From NCBI GenBank assembly GCA_017617525.1, contig JAFZWA010000060.1, positions 112,611 through 176,610 of the forward strand: a DNA stretch of 64,000 bases, read 5' to 3'. This DNA is from Clostridiales bacterium (GTDB taxonomy: Bacteria > Bacillota > Clostridia > Saccharofermentanales > Saccharofermentanaceae). The notes beneath the pieces are model-generated. The model worked only from the letters and a program-made list of their open reading frames with translations, made no database searches and was not told where the DNA came from. Positions 1 to 9,101 of the stretch are shown in pieces (within the stretch, counting starts at the first letter, position 1; every line of letters begins with the position of its first letter). Made by a program: the position numbers and the translations under genes.

Positions 1-1134
1 ATAGGGAATGGGGAATTTGACATAGGTACGGTCGATTTTTATCATGCGTACAAAGAGACGGCTCCTTTCGGATCCGGAGAAAACAATAAAAAGTATCTCT
101 GCGTACTGACCGTGGGCCGTAGTGATCTTTATGAACATCAAGTTCTCCAGGAAAAAGACAATTACAATGCTTTTACCTGCGATTTTCTTACCGCCATGTG
201 TAAGGATATCGTGGTCACGATCAAAGTCAATTTCGAAGATGGTTCGAGTGAAGTCACCGATATCGGTATCAAGGGTGCAGAAGTCCCCTATTCCTATCAG
301 GATGAGGATGGAACTGTATATAACGAAATGGGGACAGGTTTTGCATGCTATATCAAAGGATCATCGGAGGAGCCGGGTGAGGTCCACCTGAGATCTTTTG
401 AGGAAGAAGGAATTGATAAGGAAGCATTTTGGGAGGAAGAAAAGGGCTTGAACTATGAGCCGGATGAGGAAGTGGTTCAGGAACAGGAAAGACTGAGAGA
501 TCTTGTTGAAGAAAAGAACATCCTGAATGCTCCGGATCTGCCGGTCATTCCGTATACGTTCGAAAACGGAAATGGTGGACTTGGCAGATATTTCGAGTCG
601 GGATCTGTCTGGATCGATTTCGGGTTCCCCTTCATAGTAAGCGGGGAGGATGTCGACCATGTGGAATACAGGTCCGCATGCGAGAATCTGTGTTTTTATG
701 TTTACCATAGAGCAGGAGATGAAGAATACAGGATCGAAGGAACGGAAAGCAGTATCGGTTCCGGCAGAAACGATGCGGCGTTTGCGGAGGATCCCGAACA
801 TCCGAAAAAAGGAGAACAGGTATATTATTGCTACTCATCCTTCTCCATGAAGTATCCGGTAGAGGAAATGCAGAATTATGAACTGTACGTGGAATATGAT
901 GCGAGCGACATTGAGGAATTGAAGTCCAAGGATACGGATCTGTATACGATGAAGGGATACGAGGATTCCGACTATTATAATACTGCCTTGAAAGACGCAG
1001 CTATGGAGATGACGGTATATTTCCGGGATGGGACGAGTGTGACAAAGAAGATCGGATTCGCACTTATTCTGGAGCCATCTGAGGAAGTGTCCAGTTACAA
1101 TGATCGAAACCTCTATGCCTATATCATCGAATGA
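1..1134 (+). CDS. Hypothetical acidic protein, 3' part only
   Basis: The frame is open from the first base to the TGA at 1132-1134, so the gene begins upstream of the window and about 377 C-terminal residues are visible. I do not recognise the family. The protein is very acidic and rich in Tyr, Glu and Asp, with no membrane segment in the visible part. Two similar stretches stand out, VNFEDGSSEVTDIGIKG near visible residue 76 and VYFRDGTSVTKKIGFAL near residue 338, which suggests a duplicated beta-rich domain. The first GTG in frame (112) has no convincing ribosome binding site and lies inside the open frame, so it is probably not the start. The gene ends in a bidirectional terminator shared with tRNA-Ala. 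Confidence 0.7.
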   Translation: MGNGEFDIGTVDFYHAYKETAPFGSGENNKKYLCVLTVGRSDLYEHQVLQEKDNYNAFTCDFLTAMCKDIVVTIKVNFEDGSSEVTDIGIKGAEVPYSYQDEDGTVYNEMGTGFACYIKGSSEEPGEVHLRSFEEEGIDKEAFWEEEKGLNYEPDEEVVQEQERLRDLVEEKNILNAPDLPVIPYTFENGNGGLGRYFESGSVWIDFGFPFIVSGEDVDHVEYRSACENLCFYVYHRAGDEEYRIEGTESSIGSGRNDAAFAEDPEHPKKGEQVYYCYSSFSMKYPVEEMQNYELYVEYDASDIEELKSKDTDLYTMKGYEDSDYYNTALKDAAMEMTVYFRDGTSVTKKIGFALILEPSEEVSSYNDRNLYAYIIE

Positions 1135-1182
1135 GCGCGGGAAGATCTTACGTGACGGAGCAGAAAAGTCTCGGATGAAAAG

Positions 1183-1211
1183 AAAAAGGACGGTGGATGC
1201 CGTCCTTTTTC
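1183..1211. terminator. Bidirectional intrinsic terminator
   Basis: The arms AAAAAGGACGG and CCGTCCTTTTT close a short loop. There is a T-run on the right and an A-run on the left, so the hairpin can stop transcription from both sides. It lies between the convergent hypothetical gene (+) and tRNA-Ala (-). Confidence 0.85.
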
Positions 1212-1215
1212 TTTA

Positions 1216-1291
1216 TGGTGGAGCATATGAGGATCGAACTCACGACCTCCAGATTGCGAACCTGGCGCTCTCCCAGCTGAGCTAATGCCCC
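1216..1291 (-). tRNA. tRNA-Ala (anticodon CGC)
   Basis: Read on the minus strand, the 76-nt sequence begins GGGGCAT and ends ATGCTCCACCA, giving a 7-bp acceptor stem that contains the G3:U70 pair that identifies alanine tRNAs. The anticodon stem CCAGG/TCTGG encloses the loop TTCGCAA, so the anticodon is CGC (codon GCG). The T-arm carries GTTCGAT and the 3' CCA is encoded. It is a single gene with its own promoter upstream and a terminator downstream. GCG is a frequent alanine codon in the neighbouring genes, which fits a dedicated CGC isoacceptor. Confidence 0.95.
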
Positions 1292-1304
1292 GAATTACTT
1301 CACT

Positions 1305-1333
1305 ATTATCGTGGTTGACTCATTAAATGTCAA
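1305..1333 (-). promoter_or_regulatory. Promoter of tRNA-Ala
   Basis: On the minus strand TTGACA (1333-1328) and GATAAT (1310-1305) are separated by exactly 17 bp. The -10 element lies 14 bp before the tRNA 5' end, as expected for a stable-RNA promoter. Confidence 0.85.
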
Positions 1334-1394
1334 GGCGAATTTTCCCATCTTCTGTGGTATAGTAGGTGGAAGAAAAAGGGAAAGGGAGTATCCG

Positions 1395-2558
1395 ATGAAA
1401 GCCTTGAAAAGAATCATCAGTATCGCCTGCGCGGCGGCAGTTATCATGGGGATCTCCGCGGCGTCGACAGTTGCTTTTACTAAGGAAGCCGACACACTTG
1501 TTGTGGACGGCAAGACTTTTTCTTCGACCAGAAACTGCAAGGGTGACAACTGGAAGTACAACGCGGAATCGCACACTCTTTCTCTGAACGGATATGACGG
1601 CATGTACATCGATCTGGGTACGCAGGAAGGTGCGGTGATCGAGCTTTCCGGCGAAAACAAAGTCGTATCTCACGTCGCGTCCCCGGCGATCCTTGTGGAA
1701 GGTGATCTGACGATCACGGGCGAGGGAACGCTTTCTTTAGAAGTGGATGCATGTCACAGCGCGGTATGCGCGCAGGGCGGATCTCTTACGATCGAAAACA
1801 CGAAGATATCCGTTTCCGGAAGCGGCGAAGTTCCTGATTCCGCGTATCTTCTTTCGGCGGATAACACGATTTCGATGACGGGATCTGAGATCTCGATCTC
1901 GGATTCGATCTCCGGCTCCGGCGGAGCGATCGGCTCGATGAACGGGGACATCCTGGTGAACGAAGGCTGTAAGGTCTCCGTTTCTACCGCGACAAAAGGA
2001 CTCGCTGCGTTAAGTGGAAGAGTGTCGATTCAAGGTGAAAACACGACGGTGGATATCACGGCTTCGGAAAACACGCTCTACGCGAGATCCGGGATCACGG
2101 TGGAAAAGCCGGCGAAGCTTCGCACGGAGAGTAAAAACGCGGTCACATCCGTTTACTGCCCGGAGGGAAACATCGTATTTAATTCGGTCGCGGTGGATAT
2201 AAAATCGGCAAGTGCAGCGATGGCGGCAAAGTCCATCCAGCTGAACGGCTGCTATATCAATGATCCTTTTGACTGCCTGATCTCAGAAGTATCGGAGCTT
2301 CAGACGGTGACTCTTTATGACGAGGTATGGGGCGAGGTGCACATTATTTCGGGAATCGCCCCGACTCCGACGCCTACGCCTACTCCCACGCCGACACCGA
2401 TCCCGACGCCTACGACGGAACCGGAAGAATTCGGAAATTCGAGCAGAGGGATCACACCTCGCATGATCATCGGAGGTGTGCTGGTCGTAGCTGCTTTAGC
2501 CGTATTTGCGGTGATCCTGATTAAAGAACTCCGATCTCGATCTCATTACCGTCGATAA
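1395..2558 (+). CDS. Secreted, C-terminally membrane-anchored surface protein
   Basis: The 387-residue product starts at the ATG after AAAGGGAG; an upstream in-frame start has no ribosome binding site. The N-terminal 27 residues form a signal peptide (MKALKRII then a hydrophobic run). The body is a series of short strand-turn repeats rich in Gly, Ser, Ile and Val, similar in style to right-handed beta-helix proteins. A Thr-Pro repeat stalk follows (near residues 320-340), then a hydrophobic helix (about 360-380) and a basic RSRSHYRR tail. I infer a wall-spanning surface protein held by its C-terminal helix; the ligand is unknown. The last 38 bases overlap the 3' end of the convergent glycosidase gene. 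Confidence 0.8.
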   Translation: MKALKRIISIACAAAVIMGISAASTVAFTKEADTLVVDGKTFSSTRNCKGDNWKYNAESHTLSLNGYDGMYIDLGTQEGAVIELSGENKVVSHVASPAILVEGDLTITGEGTLSLEVDACHSAVCAQGGSLTIENTKISVSGSGEVPDSAYLLSADNTISMTGSEISISDSISGSGGAIGSMNGDILVNEGCKVSVSTATKGLAALSGRVSIQGENTTVDITASENTLYARSGITVEKPAKLRTESKNAVTSVYCPEGNIVFNSVAVDIKSASAAMAAKSIQLNGCYINDPFDCLISEVSELQTVTLYDEVWGEVHIISGIAPTPTPTPTPTPTPIPTPTTEPEEFGNSSRGITPRMIIGGVLVVAALAVFAVILIKELRSRSHYRR

Positions 2559-4899
2559 TGATCATCGTTCCCCATTCATTTAATTCCGGGATACCCTCGC
2601 TTGTCGAACTGATGCGGAAGATGTTGGCAAGGACAAGTCTCGTCTGACCGTAGATGCCCTGTGTGCGTACGGTGATCTTTCCGTCCTGCCTCAGTGCTTT
2701 TACCGAACCGATCGTCTTAAGATCGGCGGAGTAGATATCCGCGCTGACTTCTTCTCCTTCGGGAAGTTCGAAGAGCGTGATGGTCAGGTTTTCCATGTAG
2801 TTATATACAGGTTTTTCGTCAAAAGCACCGGCGACGATGATCGAGCCCGGACGTACCAGGATCGGCATCGTGTCATAGCCATGCTGCTCGTTTTTCCAGA
2901 TCGGACCTTCGATGCGCTCTCTTGTGAGGAGGTTGGTCCACGTGCCGGACGGTACGTAATATCTGACGATTCCGTCTTCGGAAGTGATCGGCGCGATGAG
3001 GAGTGACTGGCCCAGCATGTACTGCTGTTCGAGATTGTATGTGTTCTGGTCTTCCGGGAACTCCAGCATCATCGGGCGGGTCATCGGAATACCGATGGAA
3101 CTCGACTCAACGGCGCTCGAGAAGATGTAAGGCATAAGTCCGAGTTTGAACTTCGAGAACAGAAGTGTCTCGTTCATCGCTTCAGTACCATACTGCCACG
3201 GTACGCGGAAAGTTCTGACACCGCCGAATACAGCGTTCGGAAGGAACATGGCGGCCTGATGCCAGCGCATGTAAAGATCCGATGTGCTTTCATCGGTCAG
3301 TCCTCCGATGTTTTCGCTCCAGAACGGGAAGCCGGAAAGAGAAAGGGAAAGACCGGAAGAAAGCGCCGTGCGCATGCCTTCGTAAGAAGGATCTTCGTTA
3401 TCGAGAGCCATGAACGGGAACTGGTGAGAACCGATGAAACCGGAGTGACCGAGGATGCACGCGTTGTTTTCACCGTTTCTTCTTCTCAGAAGATCGTAAA
3501 CGGCCTCTTCGTAGAGGTAGGAATACAGATTGTGTAAGCTTTCTGCTTCGAACTCATCCTTGTAAGTGATTCCGAATTCGGCTGCCTTCGCGCCGTAAGC
3601 AGGAGATCTGGAAGGTGCGTCACCGCCGTTGTCGAGACGGAAAGCGTCGACGCCCATCTTGATGAGATCGTCGAGGAATTTCTGGTACCAGGAACGGGCG
3701 ACGAGGTTTGTGAAGTCCACAAGGCCTGCTCCCGGCGCGACTGCGTCGGACTGGTACATGTCGCCGTTTCCGTAGTTGATATAGTAGTTGCCGTCGAAGC
3801 CTTCCTGGAACATCGGCGATTTCTGCGAGATATAAGGTGTGATCCAGACGCAGACGCGGATGCCGTTTTCATGCAATGTTTTGATCATCTGCTGCGGGTT
3901 CGGGAATCTCGTCTTGTCCCAAAGAAGAGAGGACCACTCAAAGCCCTTCATCCAGTACGGACCGAAGTGGATGACGGAAAGAGGCATGCCCATGTTCTCG
4001 ACCTGCTCGACCAGATCCAGGATGGAATCTTCGTCACAGACTTCGTAGAACGGGGCGGAAAGCCAGGAGCCGAAAGACCAGGCCGGCGGGATCGCCGGAC
4101 GTCCGATCATCTCGGAATATGTGTCAAGGACGTGCTTCATGGAAGCGCCGCCGATGATGATATATTCCATGGACTCACCCTGAAGTGAGAACTGTGTTCT
4201 GGCAACGGGGCCTTCTGCCGAAATGTCTGTTGTTGCGTCGTTGGCGATCTCGAAGGAAACGCACTCGGTGCTGTTAACGAGTACGCCATAGCCGCGGGAA
4301 GAAATGAAGAACGGAACGCACTTCGCCGAGCGGCCGAACTTCATGCCGGCGTCTTCGTTCCAGATGTCGAAAGAACCGCCGTTTCGGATGATGCTTCCGG
4401 GAGCTTCGCCGAGACCATAGATATATTCACCTTCGCTCAAGGATAACTGTTCGCGGATATAGGTCTTTCCGTCAGGCGCGGTGACGTGTGCCATGCCGCC
4501 GATCTCGGTGGCGGTCAGATAGCGTCCTGCGTAATAGAAAGAGATGCCCCACTGGCCGTTCTTGCTGATGCGGAGCTCGAGAAGGCTCGCGGTATAGCTG
4601 TAGTAATCTTCAGTTTCACTGCTGACGGGCTGGACGATGGTCTTGTTAAGCTCGAGCGCGGCTTTGACGGCGCGGCTGCCTTTGTGGTTCGTGATCTTCA
4701 CGGAAAACATGTTGGCGCCGACGGCGTTGATCTTTACGGAGAGAAGTCCGCAGCCGAATGCCGAGAGGGAGTTTTCCTGTTCGCGGTACGGCGCGAAAAG
4801 CGTGATGCCGGAATCGGAATAGTCGATATCCGCGATCTCTTTCGGGATCTGCAGGGTGTAACCTTCTTTTACCATCCAAAGACCATCTGTGAATTTCAT
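2521..4899 (-). CDS. Glycoside hydrolase family 31 (alpha-xylosidase/alpha-glucosidase)
   Basis: The 792-residue enzyme resembles YicI-type GH31 proteins from its first residues (MKFTDGLWMV) onward. The GH31 barrel is visible: IHFGPYWMKGFEW, then GVDAFRLDNGGDAP (nucleophile Asp near residue 422), and LDNEDPSYEGM with LSLSGFPFWSENIGG (acid/base Asp near 503). GH31 retaining enzymes remove alpha-linked glucose or xylose from the non-reducing end. No signal peptide is present, so it is cytoplasmic and probably acts on imported oligosaccharides, though no transporter is adjacent. The start is the ATG six bases after GGAGAG; an upstream in-frame ATG at 4920 overlaps that site. The exact sugar specificity cannot be read from the sequence. 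Confidence 0.9.
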   Translation of the reverse strand: MKFTDGLWMVKEGYTLQIPKEIADIDYSDSGITLFAPYREQENSLSAFGCGLLSVKINAVGANMFSVKITNHKGSRAVKAALELNKTIVQPVSSETEDYYSYTASLLELRISKNGQWGISFYYAGRYLTATEIGGMAHVTAPDGKTYIREQLSLSEGEYIYGLGEAPGSIIRNGGSFDIWNEDAGMKFGRSAKCVPFFISSRGYGVLVNSTECVSFEIANDATTDISAEGPVARTQFSLQGESMEYIIIGGASMKHVLDTYSEMIGRPAIPPAWSFGSWLSAPFYEVCDEDSILDLVEQVENMGMPLSVIHFGPYWMKGFEWSSLLWDKTRFPNPQQMIKTLHENGIRVCVWITPYISQKSPMFQEGFDGNYYINYGNGDMYQSDAVAPGAGLVDFTNLVARSWYQKFLDDLIKMGVDAFRLDNGGDAPSRSPAYGAKAAEFGITYKDEFEAESLHNLYSYLYEEAVYDLLRRRNGENNACILGHSGFIGSHQFPFMALDNEDPSYEGMRTALSSGLSLSLSGFPFWSENIGGLTDESTSDLYMRWHQAAMFLPNAVFGGVRTFRVPWQYGTEAMNETLLFSKFKLGLMPYIFSSAVESSSIGIPMTRPMMLEFPEDQNTYNLEQQYMLGQSLLIAPITSEDGIVRYYVPSGTWTNLLTRERIEGPIWKNEQHGYDTMPILVRPGSIIVAGAFDEKPVYNYMENLTITLFELPEGEEVSADIYSADLKTIGSVKALRQDGKITVRTQGIYGQTRLVLANIFRISSTSEGIPELNEWGTMIIIDGNEIEIGVL

Positions 4900-4941
4900 G
4901 TTCTGCTCTCCTTCTTCCATGCCCCAAAACAGTGCTTTTTG

Positions 4942-4971
4942 CGGAGAAAACGCTTCTCCGACTAAATTATA
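4942..4971 (-). promoter_or_regulatory. Candidate -10 and leader hairpin of the GH31 gene
   Basis: On the minus strand a TATAAT (4971-4966) has no good -35 hexamer at the expected distance. Just downstream CGGAGAA/TTCTCCG (4960-4942) can form a 7-bp hairpin in the 5' leader. Its role is not known. Confidence 0.4.
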
Positions 4972-5110
4972 GCAGTTCAGTTCTTAAGGAAAGGGACAGA
5001 AATCCTACTACTGTGTTTCATTTATGTGAAAGTTAAAGGTTATGTTATACTGATTTACATAGAAAAGAACTCGTCCCGATACTTTTCGGGCAGAAGGAGC
5101 TTGAGCGTCC

Positions 5111-6310
5111 ATGGCTTCGACAAAAGAACTCGCCCGCTACGCGAAAAAGATGAATGACCGCCGACAGGAACTGATGGCGGATGAGGGTGCGTTCGCGAAA
5201 CTTGCCGGACATTTGCTCGAAAGCGGCTACAAGCGAGTTTTCCTGATCTGCGGCAAACAGACGCAGAAGCTGAAATTGTTTGATTCCTTCGTTGAAGAAC
5301 TGCAAAGTAACGGCGCTCGCTGCTTTGTCTGGGCGCATTCCGGACAGATGGCGAGCCATGCCGCGATCGAGTCCTGCGCTTACCAGTGCCAGCAGTATAA
5401 CTGCGAAGTCATCGTTTCTTTCGGAGGCGGTTCCGTGATCGACCTCGGAAAGATGGTGGCCGCGTGGCTGAAAAATACCGACAAATCCCTCTATCAGATG
5501 CGAGGGATCGGTCGCATCAAGAACCCGGGCCTTCCACACTACGCGGTGTCGACGACCTGCAGCGGCGCGGAAAGCTCCGCATACGCTTTTGTTCTGGCCG
5601 ACCACCAGATCTTCATGTACTTCAGTGAACACCTGATCCCGACGGCGGTCGTTCTCGACCCGAATCTCGTCTTGCGTCTCCCGATGGAGAATATGGCGTC
5701 CGCTTCCGTTCTGGCGCTGACGCACGCGATCGAGGCGTTTATCAATCCGGTCTCCGCTGAGTTTCCGGCCGAAAGGGCAAATCTTCTGATCGCGATCCCG
5801 ATCTTTTTCGCGTATATGGAAAAGTCCTATAAGCACGGCTCTGGAAATGACGCCTATCTTCAGATGATGATGGCGCCCTACTATTCCGGTGTCGCGTCAA
5901 GACGACTGGGATACGGCATGACGCACAGCCTGGCTACCTACATTTCCCATAAGTACAAGGTATCCACAGGAAGGGCGTGCGCGATGCTTCTGCCGGCGAT
6001 CCTGGAGTATGAATTTAATGAAGTGAAGGCCGATCTTGCCGTACTGGCCAGAACGGCGCATATCTGTTCCGCGCGAGCGACGGAAGAAGAAGCGGCCCAG
6101 GCTTTTATCAACGGATTCCGAAGTATCTGCCGTCGTGTGGATATGCCCGAGGATCTGTCGTTCCTGAAAAGTGAGGATATGAATGATATCTCCAGGCTGG
6201 CGCTTTTCGACGCGGAGACCTGGGACCTGCCGAAAAGGATGAACCAGAAGACTGCTGTCTCCATCTTGAAGAAAGTAAGATACGGAGAGCAAAGCACAAA
6301 TGGAACCTGA
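5111..6310 (+). CDS. Iron-alcohol-dehydrogenase family protein with degenerate metal site
   Basis: The 399-residue protein has the Fe-ADH fold: the nucleotide-binding VSFGGGSVIDLGK near residue 107, TTCSGAESSAYA near 145, and LTHAIEAF near 203-210. In active members Asp, His, His and His hold the metal. Here the matching positions are Leu201, His205, His272 (THSLAT) and Thr286 (VSTGRA), so two of four ligands are missing, and ordinary dehydrogenase activity is doubtful. The start ATG follows AGAAGGAG by 11 bases; a TATACT at 5046-5051 is a possible -10. The stop codon overlaps the start of the CCA-adding enzyme by 11 bases, so the two genes are co-translated. The cellular role is unknown. Confidence 0.85.
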   Translation: MASTKELARYAKKMNDRRQELMADEGAFAKLAGHLLESGYKRVFLICGKQTQKLKLFDSFVEELQSNGARCFVWAHSGQMASHAAIESCAYQCQQYNCEVIVSFGGGSVIDLGKMVAAWLKNTDKSLYQMRGIGRIKNPGLPHYAVSTTCSGAESSAYAFVLADHQIFMYFSEHLIPTAVVLDPNLVLRLPMENMASASVLALTHAIEAFINPVSAEFPAERANLLIAIPIFFAYMEKSYKHGSGNDAYLQMMMAPYYSGVASRRLGYGMTHSLATYISHKYKVSTGRACAMLLPAILEYEFNEVKADLAVLARTAHICSARATEEEAAQAFINGFRSICRRVDMPEDLSFLKSEDMNDISRLALFDAETWDLPKRMNQKTAVSILKKVRYGEQSTNGT

Positions 6311-7661
6311 GAAGCGAAAAGTAACGTATACTCTTCCTTTGCCGGTCACCCGGCTTCTTTCGCGGCTTCGCGAGAACGGCTTTGAAGCCTATGTGATCGG
6401 CGGTGCCGTTCGTGACATCCTTCTCGGAAAAACTCCCGGAGACTACGACGTCGCGACTTCCGCGGAACCTTCTGAAGTGATCTCCGTATTCGGCGAAAAG
6501 TTTAGTCACCCGACAGGAATCTCGCATGGCACCGTGACTGTCGTTTCGGACGGCATGCCCATCGAAGTGACGACTTTCCGCGTGGACGGAGATTATGTAG
6601 ATTCCAGGCATCCGGAAGAAGTCCGTTTTACCAGATCTTTGCAGGAAGACGTACGCCGCCGAGACTTTACCGTGAATGCTTTAGCTCTTGGCGAAGACGG
6701 CATGGTCATCGACTATTTCGGAGGAATGAAAGATCTGGAGGCCGGAGTTCTTCGAACCGTCGGCGATCCGAAGGAGCGCTTTGAGGAAGACGCGCTTCGC
6801 ATCCTCAGGGCACTGCGCTTTTCTTCCGAATATGGCTTTTCCATCGAGAAAAGCACTTCCGACGAGATCTTCCGTCAGAAGGATTCCCTTTTACACCTTT
6901 CTGTAGAAAGGATCTGGAAAGAGTTCTCCCGACTGATCTGCGGCTCTTTCTGTGCGCCGATCCTTCGAAAATACTTTGACGTTTTCTCCGTGATCATCCC
7001 GGAGATCGCTCCGATGCAGGGATTTGAACAGAATAATCCGCACCACATCTTTGACGTGTGGGAGCATACTCTCGCGGCGATGATGGTCGTTCCACCGACG
7101 GTGGTCCTTCGTGCCGCGATCCTTTTTCATGATATCGGAAAGCCTTCCTGCTACGAGCTCGGAGAGGACGGCATCGGACATTTCCGCGGACATCCGAAGG
7201 TCAGCGCGGTGATGACGGAAGAGATCCTACAGCGTTTCAAGGTCGACACGGACACGAAAGAAACCGTCGTCCTTCTTGTTAAGACGCACGATGTTCCGCT
7301 GGAACCGAATCTGAAGAGCGTCAGAAGAAGACTTGCCCAGTACGGAGAAGAGAAAGTGCGGCTGCTTTTGGAAGTGAAACGCGCTGATATCTCCGCCCAC
7401 TCCATGAAAAGTGCCTACCGCCTTCCGGAACTGGACCGTTTTGAAACGATGCTGGATCAGGCGATCAAGGATCAGCTCTGCTTTTCCTATGCCTCGATGG
7501 CGATCGACGGAAAAGATCTCATTGAGATGGGGATCCCGGCGGGAACCCGCCTGGGTGCGATCAAAAAACAGCTTTTAAACGAGATCATAGACGGAGTGCT
7601 TCCAAACGAGAAAACCGCCTTGCTGCAACGTGCACAGGCGATCTGGGAGAGTATCCGATAA
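6300..7661 (+). CDS. cca: CCA tRNA nucleotidyltransferase
   Basis: The 453-residue enzyme adds or repairs the 3' CCA of tRNAs without a template, using CTP and ATP. The class II nucleotidyltransferase head is clear: GFEAYVIGGAVRD near residue 32, then GDYDVATSA with the two catalytic carboxylates, and the RRRDFTVNAL motif near 119. RILRALRFSSEYGF and QNNPHH follow, then an HD phosphohydrolase domain (LFHDIGKP near 275), as in many Firmicutes and proteobacterial enzymes. The gene overlaps the upstream Fe-ADH homologue by 11 bases. The encoded CCA in tRNA-Ala here means the enzyme would serve repair for that tRNA. Confidence 0.95.
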   Translation: MEPEKRKVTYTLPLPVTRLLSRLRENGFEAYVIGGAVRDILLGKTPGDYDVATSAEPSEVISVFGEKFSHPTGISHGTVTVVSDGMPIEVTTFRVDGDYVDSRHPEEVRFTRSLQEDVRRRDFTVNALALGEDGMVIDYFGGMKDLEAGVLRTVGDPKERFEEDALRILRALRFSSEYGFSIEKSTSDEIFRQKDSLLHLSVERIWKEFSRLICGSFCAPILRKYFDVFSVIIPEIAPMQGFEQNNPHHIFDVWEHTLAAMMVVPPTVVLRAAILFHDIGKPSCYELGEDGIGHFRGHPKVSAVMTEEILQRFKVDTDTKETVVLLVKTHDVPLEPNLKSVRRRLAQYGEEKVRLLLEVKRADISAHSMKSAYRLPELDRFETMLDQAIKDQLCFSYASMAIDGKDLIEMGIPAGTRLGAIKKQLLNEIIDGVLPNEKTALLQRAQAIWESIR

Positions 7662-7988
7662 GTCCTTTCCGGTGATTATGTACGCCATTTCACATTTTGA
7701 CACATTCTGATATACAAGTGCACAGACGAGGCGCATGTTTGACTGGCTCTAGACGTACAATATGCACAATTTCTTCCGCTGGTTTAAGAATTTGCAATAA
7801 AAAGGATACAAAATGTGGCAGAATTGTGACAAAATCTGCTAGAATTTGAACTTCTCTCGTTGATAAAATAGAACCATAAAACACAAGACAACTTGGCAAA
7901 GTCATTAAGGAATCTGAATTTGAAAGCTAACTTTGACAGATCGTTGACATTCGAGAACTGACATCACGGCGTATCACAAAAACAATAC
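7662..7988. other. Non-coding interval, no gene recognised
   Basis: This AT-rich stretch of about 330 bases after cca contains no credible coding frame. It includes an extended -10-like TGCTAGAAT around 7835-7845 and two TTGACA hexamers near 7935-7955, and it runs into the strong terminator at 7989. A small untranslated RNA or simply a long 3' region of cca are both possible. I see no known RNA family. Confidence 0.4.
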
Positions 7989-8015
7989 GGGCCGTTCCTT
8001 CGGGAGCGGCCTTTT
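7989..8015 (+). terminator. Intrinsic terminator
   Basis: A 9-bp stem GGCCGTTCC/GGAGCGGCC closes a TTCG tetraloop and is followed by TTTT. It ends whatever transcript crosses the interval after cca. Confidence 0.85.
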
Positions 8016-8132
8016 GCGTGATTTACAATTTTGAAATAATAGCGTGCGTTTTTTGCCATATAGGGCTAATATAATTATTATCGATAGTTGTTTAGTGTTT
8101 GGGGAAGCAACGGATTTTCGGGGGAGAGACGA

Positions 8133-9101
8133 ATGAAGCTGCAACACTTTGCCAAGGTGATATCGAAAAATATTACTGTCCTTTCGATTGCGTCAGCGTT
8201 TGCGCTGGGCGCTTTTGGCATGTCTGACCTCAGAGAAGAACTCCTCGACACTTCCAAATGGTTCAAGCCCCAGCCGGAAACGGAACAGACGAAATTCGAA
8301 AACATCGCCGAGAACGCAGATGCCAATCCGTTTGAAAAGGACAGCAGCGGGCTTCCCGTCGACCGTGATGAGAGCGCCAAAGAGAGTTCCTCGGAATCGA
8401 CCACTGAACTTACCACAACGACAACAACTGAAGCGACCACGACCGAGACAAGCGATCCTTCTGAGGACAGTTCCCTGACTTCCGACACGGAAGAACCGGA
8501 AGCTACTGCTTCGGCGACCAAAGATCCTTCTGATGTCGATCCTTCCGACGAAACTCCCGAGACGACAAAGAAAAAGAAAGAGACCAAGGAATCCAAGAAG
8601 GAAACAACTGAGGCTCCGAAAGATACTACGACAAATGCACCGACCGACACAACGGCCGCTCCTACTGAGACAACAGCCGCACCGACTGAAACGACAGCTG
8701 CTCCGACAAAGCCGGCTGCGATGGGCGACACCAGCGGTTCCTATAACGACGGCATGGCTTCCGAAGTTCTGACGCTTGTAAACAACGAGCGCGCGGCAAA
8801 CGGTCTGGCTCCGCTTTCCTGGAGCAATTCCCTGGCGAAGGCTGCAAAGACAAGAGCGACGGAGATCGTAGTGACCTGGTCGCATAGCCGCCCGGACGGA
8901 AGCGAGTGGTACACGGTAAGTGACGTCACCTATGGTGAAAACCTTGCGAAAGGTCAGTCTTCCGCGTCTTCTGCAATGACCGCCTGGATGAATTCGGCAG
9001 ATCACAGGAATAACATCTTGATGGCTGACTATAAGACGCTTGGAGTTGCCTGCTACGCTTGCAACGGAAAGTATTACTGGGTGCAGGAGTTTGGATACTA
9101 A
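8133..9101 (+). CDS. Secreted CAP/SCP-domain protein
   Basis: The 322-residue product starts at the ATG after GGGGAGAGA. An N-terminal hydrophobic segment (residues 12-30) serves as signal peptide or anchor. A long low-complexity linker rich in Thr, Glu, Ser and Lys (about 80-205, with repeated PTETTAA units) leads to a C-terminal CAP domain (about 210-322). The domain shows LTLVNNERAANGLAPL, the WSHSRPDG histidine motif, YGENLAKG, and a WMNSADHRNNIL segment. CAP proteins are secreted and many bind lipids or wall components; the bacterial YkwD-like members are poorly characterised. The architecture suggests a domain displayed beyond the wall on a flexible linker. Confidence 0.9.
   Translation: MKLQHFAKVISKNITVLSIASAFALGAFGMSDLREELLDTSKWFKPQPETEQTKFENIAENADANPFEKDSSGLPVDRDESAKESSSESTTELTTTTTTEATTTETSDPSEDSSLTSDTEEPEATASATKDPSDVDPSDETPETTKKKKETKESKKETTEAPKDTTTNAPTDTTAAPTETTAAPTETTAAPTKPAAMGDTSGSYNDGMASEVLTLVNNERAANGLAPLSWSNSLAKAAKTRATEIVVTWSHSRPDGSEWYTVSDVTYGENLAKGQSSASSAMTAWMNSADHRNNILMADYKTLGVACYACNGKYYWVQEFGY

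Noticed and set aside
112..1134. Complete gene starting at GTG 112
   Set aside because: The frame is open to the window edge and no ribosome binding site precedes 112, so the gene is treated as truncated.
2362..2420. Short tandem repeat resembling a satellite or CRISPR-like array
   Set aside because: It is the in-frame Thr-Pro stalk of the surface protein, with no spacers.
8640..8715. Tandem repeat
   Set aside because: Encodes repeated PTETTAA units in the linker of the CAP protein.
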